Positions 1 through 11,900 of a stretch of DNA of 64,000 bases are shown one piece after another. A program made the position numbers and the translations under genes. Source of the DNA: Opisthorchis felineus. Lineage: Eukaryota > Platyhelminthes > Trematoda > Opisthorchiida > Opisthorchiidae. Within the stretch, counting starts at the first letter, position 1. Each line of letters begins with the position of its first letter. The stretch is taken from contig SJOL01003815.1 in NCBI GenBank assembly GCA_004794785.1, forward strand, positions 36,291-100,290, given 5' to 3'. The notes beneath the pieces are model-generated. The model was not told the DNA's origin and made no database searches. It was given only the letters and a program-made list of their open reading frames with translations.

Positions 1-1071
1 CGTGTACCGTGATGCGTAGAAGTATCCAGACGATAACATCATTGTGTACTTTCACGTTATAATATGCAGAAATTTTATATGACGCCTTCCATACAAGGAT
101 TGATCTCTGATAAAACACGTTTATCATTCACAAAATTTGCTACCATTGTAAAGGTTGAGATTATTCCATTGTAGGTTATAATGTGTGGTAGATTATAGTT
201 TCACACATATCGCTTAAAAGAGTACCACCCAGGATAGCAGCTTTTCCAATGTAATGGTCGTCTGGAACTGGAGTCTGCCCAGTTTTCCAGTGTCGATGAA
301 CGACTGGATCACCTGCTCAGCAGTGTGCTGAGTGTTATTTTAAGGTTGTGAAGCAAAGGATGACTGCTTACCTGTAACCGTCGGTACCTCCAACTCGTTG
401 CGTGTGAAGATTTCGACTTACCAATACCAAATTCGCATATGGGTTTCCTCACTATTCTGTCCGATTTCCCACTTGATGACCTTATTCAGTCACGCCAACT
501 ACGCGGGTTTGATGAATGATTAGCACACTTACCTCACTTCGTTCTGTTTGTTGTGTCAGGCTATGACTGGAAACTGCTGCAAGGTGGCCTAGCGCAAAAA
601 CTCACTAACGGGTCGCAGCCCCACTGGTGCATTTTTCTTCGAACTCGGAGTAGCTGACACCCAGTCCATCAAGGGTTAGGGCACTCATTGACATGTCGAT
701 TCCAGTTGAACATTTTATGCATCTTCCTGTCTTTTTATCAGTAAATTTTTCCTCTGTTCGGCAGATTATTTTCCCCTGCACTCTCGTATGTCACTACCTG
801 GTGGAAGTTGTTGAGCGGCCCAAACCACAGCATATAATTATGAGCCGGTTCACAGTCGTTGAACCCAACGGAGCCATTTTAATCGACACACTTCGCCTGA
901 ACGCGCATACCTGTGTACATGCATGGACTTACATCACTTAGCCAAATGACTCGATTAAATATGTGTGCTTGAAACGTCCCAAACCTTCGGGAACATCAAC
1001 CTATTCAGTCACTTTATTCCTCAACGAAGATTTCATCCTGTAAGTGAACCTAATTTGTGCTCAAAAGCTGA

Positions 1072-1205
1072 GAAGCACTGCACAACTGTTTCATCCTCAT
1101 GGGGAATCATCAGCAATCCGCATCTGATAACACTGCAGAGAGTTTCGAACCCTCAACTTCCCGGGTGTTAGCTTGAACAATCAACCGTCCGGCCACGAGC
1201 GGCTG
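1072..1205 (-). repeat. Family B SINE-like repeat with hammerhead motif, copy 1
   Basis: Read on the minus strand, a tRNA-like head comes first: an A-box-like TGGCCGGACGG near 1194-1184 and a B-box-like GGTTCGAAACT near 1151-1141. A hammerhead-like core follows at about 1124-1072: CTGATGA, a stem II of TCC/GGA class, then GAAAC and a very short stem III. The tail CAGTGC pairs only partly with the segment before CTGATGA. The same order of parts recurs near 7.8 and 53.3 kb. Known relatives in design are the schistosome Sm-alpha repeats, which combine a Pol III promoter with a hammerhead. That this is a SINE is inferred from the boxes and the repetition. The copy looks decayed. Confidence 0.55.
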
Positions 1206-2459
1206 ATCAGCAGTGTAATTAACTCGCACTTATATAGTGTTACTCATCCTTCAATCACGGAATCCGCATAACGTGGTCACGTGTTGACTGTCTCCCCGTG
1301 TGCCGACTTCTCAGTTGGAAGTTCCACTCATGCGAATTTTCTCCCATCTGAGCGACTTACAGTTTTTCTCTAGTGGGGGGAGATCCGGCAAGTTTTCGAC
1401 AGAGGTTTTCGATAAATGGCTCGCTTGTTTTCCAGCATAGCAGCGTGTCGCGTATCAAAGCTTATCATACCTGCTTGGATCTCCGTTCTTCATGTCCTGT
1501 CGTTTGCCAGAGCCTCTCATAATCTAAACTAGAAGTTATAGTTTTTTAAGCTTACCTGAAGGCTGCCCCAATAACAGAATTTCGGGTATTCCCGGTTTCG
1601 AACCCCTTCTCATCTGGCCTTAGACAAGTTATTCTAGGATACGGATTTTGACCCCCTTTGTTTTAGGTGGCCTAAACCGGCGGAGCTGGTTTCGCGACAG
1701 ACTGCATTCAACTTCAACAGCGTTTGCCCTTCGGAGGACGTATTTCGCACAACCAAGTGACGGGTGGAAACCAGCCTGAAGCAGTCAAGCATTGACTTGG
1801 CAGTGAATTATGAAAGTCATTACCAGCAAACTTAGCTGCACTGTTTATTGACGTCTCCGTGGATGGGGATCCCGAGACGGGACACATGAATGGTAGAGAC
1901 ATTGACAAAAATGGTCCAGTCGTTTGCTCAGTAGTGCGCATGCATCCTAGCCGTTGCATTCAATGCATAGCTTTCTCCCTATCTCTCCAATGAAAAGTCC
2001 ACTGAAAAGTCCTGAATTCACGCACCAATTAAATCATCTGCAACTTCCAGTCCATAGCTATCCACACCTACCTCCCCACAAAACCGTGGTAATCATAACC
2101 TTTGTACGTCGTGTGCACCGTTTTTTTCAGCTGAAGATGGTTGTGATGATGACTTCAAAGTACTTCGGTGTTGGGGGCTCAGTCGTTGCATTTAATCCAA
2201 AGGACCTTGCGCAGACAATGCAAGTGAAGTCGACCAAGAAGCCGAACATACCGTCCATATAGCCTGTAGGTATCACTGCCATATAGCAGTGATGACAGCA
2301 ACAGCAGCCAACTACATTGCAGTCCTGATGTCAATGAGCAAGTGGTGGTTGTTCGAGATGCGTTTCTCAAGGCGGCAAAATGTGGTACGGCTATTTCATT
2401 GTCAAGTCTCGAGTCTATGGATGGCAGAAATGTGGCGTTTTATGTTGAATCCGCGGTGC
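1206..2459. other. No recognisable gene
   Basis: This stretch, like bases 1-1070, shows only short open frames without splice signals or family resemblance. The 102- and 121-codon frames at 1954-2262 and 2289-2654 have no recognisable motifs, and the second overlaps the LINE fossil. A tRNA B-box-like GGTTCGAAACC on the minus strand near 1589-1601 hints at another old SINE, without further support. It is presumably upstream intron of the tetraspanin gene or intergenic. Confidence 0.5.
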
Positions 2460-3860
2460 AGGCTGATAAAAGACCTACGTTTTAGATGTATTTATATTTA
2501 CGCCAAAGGAGACGCCGCTGAACCGAATGCCGTAGGTAGCCGCTGTAGTTCTGTTCCAAAATGCGAAAATAAGGCAATCATACAGATACTGGACTCGCGC
2601 ACCAGTGTTTTGGCCAGGAAACGCTTCAAATTGAACAGACAAACATTCAACTAGTATGCTACCTTCGCAATGGAAGAACCCTCTGTGTGAATGGTAGCTG
2701 CATAGAGGCTGAAAGGGTCGGAGCACGAACGCAGCCTTGCTTAACTCCGGTATCGATTGAGCAATCGTTAGGGGTAGTTGTGCAAGTCAGCGTTTATCCC
2801 AGTATGAAAGGCTTTGATGTGTTCGACAAGGTTGTCTGGGCAGCCAAGCTTTCGTAGAATGATGCACTGTGTCTCCCTGTTGACTGAGTCGAAGGCTTTG
2901 GTAAAGTCCACAAGCAGTCCATAGGGGGGCTGATTCCATTCGCGATATATCTTGGGTTTGTATAGCTGCAAAACAGAGTCATTCGTACCTCGACCGCTTC
3001 AACTCCGTACTGCTCTTCAGGAACATTTTCCTCCAGAATTCCAGCCACTATTCAGATCCGTAATCTCACCCCTTGCGGTTAAGAGGCAGCTTCCGCCGTA
3101 ATTGTCACTCGTATATCGAACTCCTTTCTTTTTATACGGAGGAATTATCGTTGTTCCTCAAAATCTTGGAGAAGTTCTTCCGCCTCCAAAATTCCACATA
3201 ACAGGCGAAGTTGTAAATTTTCGGTCCTCCCATCTCGAACAATTCCGCGGACAAGCCTTTCAGTCCCGCTGTCCCACCTTTTCGCAGTTGCTTCATGGCT
3301 CTCGGCGATTCTAAGCTGTAGCAAGTCAACCAAGTTGGTCTTCAGTGTATATTGTAGTTGGTCGGCTGTACAGTTCGAAGCAACGCCTCCTGGCCGGATG
3401 AGTAGTGCAGAATTTCATCGGCCTTGTTAAGTTTTTTACCAGTTTGCTTGTCTTCTGTCGCTGAAGATGTTGGACTTTCGGTTCGTAGATTTCTTTCATT
3501 CTGGCAAAGAATTCTTCGTGACAACGGCGGTCCGCGGACGACCAGAACTCTTCACTTCATTCAACCCACCATTCATTTGTTTTTGTTTTTGAAAGGCTTT
3601 TCAAAATTTTGTTGCTAGCGCTTTTAAGTTGCCTTTGGAGTGTTATGACGAACACCAAATTCCTCCCGTGAAACGGAGTCATTCTCACCAAACCAATCTC
3701 GTACTGTGCTATTGCGTACTCCAGTCGCATAGGACAGTACAATTTCGCCTTCAGGCAACATCGTAACACGGTTTCTCGTAGTACGAGGATTCGTTGCTCT
3801 TCGCCGGACTGCTCCTCATTGACCTTTCTGGCGCGGTTAAATCTTAAGGAGTCTGAGTTC
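2460..3860 (-). mobile_element. Degenerate non-LTR retrotransposon (LINE) reverse transcriptase fragment
   Basis: The minus strand encodes, in shifting frames, consecutive pieces of a LINE polymerase. At about 3770-3560 is the linker preceding the RT domain (KSASNKILKSLSK). At about 3330-3130 come pieces resembling the N-terminal RT blocks (GLSAELFEMGG, VEFWRRKNFSKILRNN). At 3040-2950 is an EEQYG block. At about 2910-2870 is the catalytic motif A, DFTKAFDSVNRE. At 2760-2715 is TGVKQGCVRAPTL, the block before the catalytic YADD motif. The YADD region, expected near 2600-2560, is scrambled. Stops and frameshifts break it into at least six pieces, so it is a dead copy. Motif A and the GVKQGC block are diagnostic for non-LTR retrotransposons. 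I cannot assign the clade. Confidence 0.85.
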
Positions 3861-5807
3861 AGGCAACTCTAGCCCGCGAGATCATTACATTACTGGAGCC
3901 TAACCATTACGAAATCGTCGGGTCATATATATATAAATCTTGCTCGTGCTGATTGTCTATGGACCCAGAAAGCACTTGTGCGTGTGCTATGATCTGCATG
4001 GTCTGGCCGCTGGCTACTTTCTTCATTCGATTGTGACTTGAATCGTTTTCACGTTCTTGCCAGATGCCACAGTCTGATCTATGTTTTTCTTGCGTGTTCG
4101 CTGTGTTATGAGTTTCATAAGCTATCGATTTCTCCTCATCCGAAGAAATCACAAAAAGATTATCCCCATCACATCGCGTTTTAAATTTACCAACGACTCC
4201 AATGCGTGATTGCCAGATTTTTTCACACATTGAAATAGGAATGTACGGAACTGAATTAATAATTTTTAGGAGTGGTGTGGTAATATCAATCATCCCATTT
4301 TAACGACATCTTCGTACGGATGCTTGTTTCGCACAACGGTCACAGCGAGTTACGATTGGTTACCCCGAGCATCATGGACTGAGAACAAGTGTTCGAAGAT
4401 CGTCTGAATAGCCATTCTTGTATTTTGTTTGTCACGTTGCGCGTGGTGGATGCTAAATGGTGTGCTGCTGCAGTGTGGAGCGAATAATCTATTCTGGACA
4501 GTTGTGTTTACAAAGCAACAGTGTTTGTCTCTGGCACCACAGGGACGGTTTCGGATATTTCCTGTCAACAGCAAACGCCATGGAGGTTTACCTCGTTCAC
4601 TAATCACTTGTGAAACAATGGGAAGTACCCTGAACAGGTTTGATAGGCGTTTACGTTCTGATGGGACGCTGACCGATTAGATTGTCAATGTTTTTGTCAA
4701 ATTGCTTTTGAACGAGAAACACCGTATCAGCACAACTACGGTTTATCAGCAACGCCATTGTGTAACCGATCTTCTAGTTGAATGGGACCGAACGTTTTGC
4801 AGCTACAGCAACCGACTGGGAACGATGCTGTGGTGACAGCATCCCGATTTTATCGTTTGCCTATCACGCTAATGCTGTATTGCACTTTTGAGCTATGATC
4901 TGAGGTACATTATGTTGAAACGGACAGATAGTGTTAATTTTGTTTATGTACACAAATACCCTTTTTATTTCGAGGACGAAAGACGATGTGCTTTCTTGTT
5001 CCAGTCTAAAGTGACTATTTTGCTTCCTAAACAGGAGTACCTTCTTGCACACTCAAATGGTCCGATCACGCGTTTCTCCAGGGACCCCAAATTGTTGCAA
5101 ACCCAAAAAGCGGTAAAATCAATTCAGTTTCGTAACTGGTCCCTTGGAATCTGTTCCACTTGTAGCTATTAGCGGGGGTTCACTTCACATTTCCCACTTA
5201 AACGCATTGTCTCTAACCTGTATGTAAACCCACAATTCTTGCGCTTGGTCATATTTACTCTTAATCAAGCGTTAGTGTGAAGATTTCAGACAACGCAGTC
5301 GAAGTTCGTTCAGTATTCAGTGTCTGGTGAATGTTAGGATGCTTGTACTAAAGGGGAATTCAATGAGCTTCAGGAGAAATCAATTATGGATTCATTGACA
5401 CAACGTAGCGACTAACGTCATTATTGGCTTTAGAAAAGACAGCAAAAAATCCCGTACTAGTACGAGTATTGCGGTCACGTTCTAGATTAAATTCAATCGA
5501 AAACGAACCAAAGACCGGATCACTCCTGGGTCATTTCCCGTTTCAAAATTTTCGATATTAAAACATTCGGTCGGCGAATTCTATTTGCTTCATTTGATTT
5601 TGCCTTTTGAAGACACTATGTAACTTGGCAGGTCTATGACTGAACCTTATCGCCCCACATATTTGTTATCAGGATACTAAAATTGTGTGAGTGAACTAAT
5701 GTTCACTGTCCTCGCTCATCTTTGCTGTGCATTAGTGTCACTTCCATTTACGGTTGCTTATGATAATCTGTATTGGTATCTCTTGCCTTAACTCATTTTC
5801 TCAATAG
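3861..5807. other. No recognisable gene; probable tetraspanin intron
   Basis: I searched by eye for hydrophobic tetraspanin helices 2 and 3 (including a GCCG-type motif) and found none. The open frames at 3907-4293 (minus) and 4350-4680 (both strands) have no recognisable motifs. The last 100 bases are pyrimidine-rich, fitting an intron end before the exon at 5808. Confidence 0.5.
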
Positions 5808-5915
5808 ATAATGCAGCATGTTGAGCAACAGATGTTTGAGGGAGTGGAGGAATACTCAATGCTCCGCGATCAACGTGAGAATCCGTCGCCCTTCATGGAC
5901 AACATACATCGAGTG
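5808..5915 (+). CDS. Tetraspanin exon: first part of large extracellular loop
   Basis: This 36-codon exon starts after a TTTTCTCAATAG acceptor and ends at a GTG|GTAAGG donor. It reads [16 protein letters not shown] and ends with PFMDNIHRV. The charged, helical character and the end just before LQCCG match the A/B helices of a tetraspanin large loop. Phase 0 at both ends fits the next exon. The exact acceptor is inferred; there is no cysteine in this piece, as expected. Confidence 0.8.
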
Positions 5916-8900
5916 GTAAGGTTTATATTGCTGTTTTTCAACCTGATTAATTGTCGTTTTTCCCCGTCTGATATCATGTGCACTTCCTTTAGTCAGCAGA
6001 TTTGTGATTGATTGGTTAGGTTCTTTCACCCAGCTGCTGCTCAAAACAACACGGCTCGCAGTTTCTTCACACACTACTGCTGCGGAACTGGGGTAGAAAC
6101 AGCTGTATAAACGGTGGAGACTGACAGCCCAACTGTCATTCCAGCTGTTTTGTTTTTAATAATAATAAGTTGCATGTTGCCCACACCGGAATACACAGTG
6201 TGTTGGCTCGTTTTGGTAAAAAGAGGTATATTCTGCTGTGTTGCTTTCAGGAACGGTTGCTGGGTATCGGTTAAAGCTATTTACGTCTATCACGTTCAGT
6301 AAAATGGGCTTCCGGAACAGTTAGACCGTTGGCCGTCCAACTTGGTTTGATATGGAACACAGTTTTGCACTGTAACGTCTAGCTAATTGGGCTGGTGCTA
6401 ATGATGATCATTTCCGGACGAGTGCATCCAACTTCCATTGCGAGCGACGGATCCTGCTCAATTCATACCGGGGCGGACGACGAGTGCAGGTCCAACTAAC
6501 CTATTGCTATTGCACCTAGTGTCATGTGACCCAAGCACGTAAATGAGTCACAGTTAAGTGAACCCCTGACCGAAACGTCTACAGTTCGATCCAGTTCTTG
6601 CCGTCTGAGTTGTCCCGGATCAAACATCTTGCTGATATCTCAGCCCTCGTACTTCTTACATGTACGGTAGCTGTAAGTCGGCTAGACAACTAGGTTGAAT
6701 GAAAAGTGCAACCAACCTACACTTTACCAAAAATACCGCATGGAACTGATGGGAGTCGTTAAACAAAGTAGCTCCAACGTTAGAAATAAAAAGACTTCCT
6801 TCGGGCTGAGTATACGAGCCGGACTCGGAATGTGTTTGTTTGGAAGAGGAGAGCCACGTCTCTGATTTGACCACAGGTGTTATATGTGGTTTAATAATCC
6901 TTGCGTCACCACTCTGAACCTTTAACCGAAAGATCATTGACGAGTCTTTTTAATTCCACATGATAAGCTACGTGAAATGCAACGGTTCACAACAAAACTT
7001 TGAAACTTCCTAAAACCGAATAACGTAGAATTAGTGTATCTTGTCTTCATTTGGCACATTAAACATAACCATCGTGTTGTTGTTCCAAATATTCATTTTG
7101 GCATTGTCCTAATCTCCATCTCTCGCTCCACTTCTGGTTTCCAGCTCCAGTGTTGCGGAGTTAACGGTTACACCGATTATCGTGACAGAATCCCGGTCAC
7201 CTGCTGTGATCGCCGTAAGAGTAATTGCAATGAGCTACAGCTCACTCCTGATGAAGTCTATACAGAAGTAAGTTCTGTCTGCCCTCCTTTTTGTCCTTGA
7301 TGCTGATGGATAGTCGAAAAAGAACCTTGGTACTTACTAGATCGTGTGAAACACTTTCATTTATTCGTGCGATCTGTTCACCCAGAATTTTCCGAGTCAT
7401 AATGTCTCCGGCTGAACGAAAACATGATGTTTTTTATCTTACCTGGGAAAATTGGTCTGAGTTCATTCTCTGTAACTTCAACTACGTTTCCTCTGCCTTT
7501 TGCTATGGCAGCTATTCTTGGCATTCTCAGATTTACCAATTAATGCTACGCAGTCACCCGTGGGCAAGTTAGACGTTTTTGACCTGCTGCGTCGTGCCCA
7601 TCCATGGAACCGAATACAACTTTTGGCAGTTAGTGGGTTGTACAGTAGAGTGGTAAAGTGGCCTTGCAGCGGAAGCGATGGCTTGATTTTGGGACTCTGG
7701 CTGGATTCACTTTGCTCAGTTGAGAGCTTTGAAGTTCAGTCTTTTGTTGGTAGTGTGAGGAGATTTGGGAGTTTTCCAATTGGGCATTCGTCCTGTAGGT
7801 GAAACCAATCTATTCTGTGAATCACTGTACAACTTCTTCATCCTTATTGGGAATCATCAGCAGTGCGCATCTCATGAAACTCGGGCTTTCGACCCGACTG
7901 CTTGATTCTTTTATTATGATGTAATATATGAGTATGTTGACGTCATTTGCAACCCATTTACTTACCCTAGACCCTCTATATTTCTGAGCTGTCTTGATTG
8001 TCACCTTCGGGTCCACAGAGTAGACTGACGTGTAGGTTATTTTACTGCACAACACCCAGTATCTATCGTCAATCACACACCATCGGATGCCCTATTGATG
8101 ATTTACAATTATTCAGTTTTTTTGCTATTCACTGTCCGCCAGAACTCGAGACTCGTCAGGTTTTAACTTCCGCTATTGTTTGTGGCTTGCGTTCGGTAGT
8201 TATCAGATTCATATTACTAAGTGGTTCCCATATCGTAACAGACCGTTGTGTGTTGCGTTAATTTATGCCGCGTTCTGAAGTCGTATCTGCCACCCAGTAA
8301 TGTGTGACGTAACGTTCTTCCGTTGATTTGATTGTTCATACTCCATGCTCCTTTTTCCAAAGTTATGGCTATTTAGTTATTTTCTGCTTTTCGCCCATTC
8401 CCTTCTTTTAGGGCTGTAAGGAAAAGTACAAGCGATTCTTCAAGGACAAGTTGATAATTTTTTTCCTCATCGCCGTGTCGATTGCCGCCTTCGAAGTAAG
8501 TTTTTCCATCGGTAGATAATATCGCTACCGGTTGGTTTTCATCCACTGCTTCACTTTCTCTTAAGCTGTTTGGCTGCTAGTTTTCAGCTTTGTCCAATGA
8601 TGAAAGTTATTAGCAGTGGAGCAGTAAATAAAAAAAATCGTTCAGCTGTAGCACCCTTCCTGTGCCTAGCTGCCATGCCACCCGAGGGAATCACGAGGGC
8701 TGGGATATTGCCAGGTTGCCCAAGCCTAGACAGGGGGAGTCGAGAGGCAGAGGTCGGGTTCGAACCACGCACCTTACGGTCAGTAAATTCGCGCTCTAAC
8801 CACTTGAGCCATCTCGCCCCTAGGACCAGTAAACTTGAATCTCTTGAAAAACCGTGTTCACTTAGTGGTCAGTTGTCATGCTCATGTATTCGGGACAGTC

Positions 8901-11900
8901 CAGCACTAGGAGAATTAACTTTCACCCAGATACCCATAGGATGCACAGCAGATGTTCGAAAGTGGATGAAACTAGCCTAACTTATAGACGTTATGGTGTT
9001 TTTTTAGTGTCTGAGTTATCAGAATGATCAGTCTGCATCTACCCTGCAGACAGCCTACGCGCTAACCTGTCTGATGGCACAGCTATTGTTTTAAGCCGGA
9101 ACAGTAGTAGACGGGTTTTACAGAGGCTTGAAGGGGCATTCGGGACAGAACTAGCCATTCTGTTTTTGTCGCCGGAATTCGGTGAGTGCGAATTAGAGAA
9201 CACTTGATCAAGAAACGGCTGGTGGAACGTCCTGCGGCTTCATTAATTTTCTGCGCAACTGTAATTCTCACGTTGGCGATTGCTGAGACCTTCACATTAG
9301 TTGGGCATTGTCACGCGGTGTTTTCTCGAGAGAATTAAACGACGTACATCTTTACCTTCGAAGTATACGAATATTACTTCTTAAGAGGTGGTTTCTAAGG
9401 GTCCGGGTTGTTCAGCTGGAATACCATTATAACTGAGCTTCCTTGGAATAACTAAGCCCACTATGCGCGTATGTGTTCGTAAGGTTGACTCTAAAATCCA
9501 TGCCAACCGTCATCTTGTTCACACCTGACGATACGTTTTGTGACGTGACCGTGTTACCATAGCGAAACAGATGTCCAACGGTCTTAGCTTTATCGGATTT
9601 CCAAAAAAGGGACCTCTTCTGATCCAAAATTGGCAGTATTCTTCGGTCCCAGTGTATTACTCTGTAACAGCTGAGGGCGACACATGAATGTCATGGATGG
9701 TGAATGTAATTACGTCCATCTAGTAAGCCTCTGTAGGGCTAGAACTGTCATTCTGTGAAAATTATAACGTTTGATTGACAGTCAGTTACAACACCGGTCA
9801 CACTTTCAAAGAGGAAAATGTCTGAAGATCTGGGTACATTGTCTTCCATCATTCCGTAATCCTTTCGGCACAAAAGTGAACTTGGTTTTCCGGAGAGCAC
9901 TTGACGACTAAGCAGTATGAACATCCTTAAGTGCCGCGTGAAGTTGCCAACTGCTCTGCAATTTTTAGGCTAACGGTGTGCAGCTGGCAACTCGAGGCTT
10001 ACGTTAACCATCCCATAACACCCGGCTCGCCACATCAAAAACGAAAAGCCCCCTTTGACTCAACTCCTCGGGAACTAACGACTTTCCCAATTAGCATTCT
10101 ACTGACATTATTGTGAATATTCCTCGAAATTGACTTTACCATCATCCCACAGGAGTATAATAAGAGACCAGCATACCAGTACAATAGGCCACTTCATCAG
10201 TCATCGGGCTTGTAAAACAAGCGGGGCAAAGCCGGAACAAATAAAGGTTAAGGTCCAATCCGCTCTGCTCTGAATGTTACTTCCTTCCCGTGAGTATAGT
10301 CTTTACATCACAGACCACTTAGACACGAGAGTAGGGTCATTTTGAGTAGATGAAATCTCTTATGTTCTCGGAATAGAAAATATGAAACACGATTCAACAA
10401 GACACACAAAACCGCGATCTTTACTTTCAAGCGTATGTTTACTAGCTGATTTGGACGTCTTTCCAAATAGACACAGATACTACTTGCACGCAGTTTGCGT
10501 GCCAGCTAAACCATACGGATGTATTTACAGGTGAATTATGTGAACACACTGACAGCCAGCCCCAACTTAACTAGAATCTCCATGTATCGTCATCTTACTC
10601 ATGGTCCATAGATCCAAGCATGCCTAATGACCATTAGAATAACGGCATCATGTTTTACTCTTGAGGGGAATGTTGGAAGCGTAGGTCGTTGACTGGTTCG
10701 CTGAGCTAAACAATTAACTCACTTATCTGAGCCAACGAACCAGCGAGTACCATGTATCCCACACATGCTTCCCACTGAAAGCCGCACAAAGTTACTTAAA
10801 CGGTAGCTAAACTGTTCGTGGTATCATCCAAAGAGCCAACTGTCCAGACAAAAGGAATTTTATACGGGCCTGTCATTTCAAGCTCCTGGTTCGTATTGTT
10901 GGCATCGTCTTTAAAAACGGGCTGGTTAGTTGTGCTCAAAGTTTGTTTAACGAATACCAGATATCAACACCGTGATCTTTCGTCGTTGCACCGTGTCCGT
11001 TTTTACTGGAGACCCTGACAAATGCATACCACGTTTGTGCTGTTGGCAATACGAATTGGTTACATTACGAATTGGTCACATTACGTTCTGTTCCCTCTGG
11101 TTCACTACACTGGTATTTTTCAACCTTTTCACTCATCACTCCAAGTTTTCATTAGGTGGAACCCCGCCACCTAAGAAGAATTTCCGGACGATAGAATGAC
11201 AATCAGTAAGCACCGCTGACGGATAAAATTGGTGATAAATGCCCGCAATAATGTTCTGTAGCCTATCACTGAGTCAGCTGAAGCTATGATTCTGGTATCA
11301 TCCCATTATGACACCTTCCTTGCAACATGCATAAAAACTGAGATAACAAGACTACAGGCCTTGTGGTCAACGCTTACGATATGATTTATTCGATCTGCCA
11401 AAATGGGATGTTGGTACATCTGGAGGCTCAACACCTCCACGGGTAGTGCCGGTCCCCTACGGGTGAGAAACGCATCAGGTTCGCTGAAGACCTTAGTCCG
11501 TTCCTCTGACAAAAGCAGTTGACAAAACAGCATTCTACTTCCTGCTGGTGTGGACAAATTTTTGATTAATAGCGCACTGAACGACCGTATGCCACCTAAT
11601 GACTGCAATGTTGTTTGTCAAAAACGGTTAGCAGCAGTTTTAAGCAACCCATTTCGACACACTCCGTGTCTCAGTAAAATGAACACGCGACAACAGTGAA
11701 CAAATGCATCAAATCTACCAAACTAAAATGCCATCGAACCTAAAATAGCCTCACCGGGACACATCTTAATTCAGTATTTTTACAAGCAAATGAGTGTTTT
11801 GTGTACCGGTCCCCTCCCCCCCAAAAAAGCTATAGCGAATTGCATAAGAAGTCATTGCCTTATTACTGTTTGTCCACATGCTCCTTCGTGTTTGACCGGG

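Noticed and set aside
1580..1625. Minus-strand AGATGAGAAGGGGTTCGAAACC, resembling both a hammerhead and a tRNA B box
   Set aside because: The core reads CAGATGAG instead of CTGATGAG and no stems form; the B-box likeness alone is too weak to call a SINE.
6040..6110. A CCG tripeptide (HYCCGTG) that could suggest another tetraspanin loop exon
   Set aside because: The frame stops within a few codons, splice sites are poor, and a proper [12 protein letters not shown] exon is present at 7145.
10691..10746. Inverted repeat CTGGTTCGCTGAG against GAGCCAACGAACCAG
   Set aside because: Short, imperfect and isolated; no adjoining gene end or element gives it a role.
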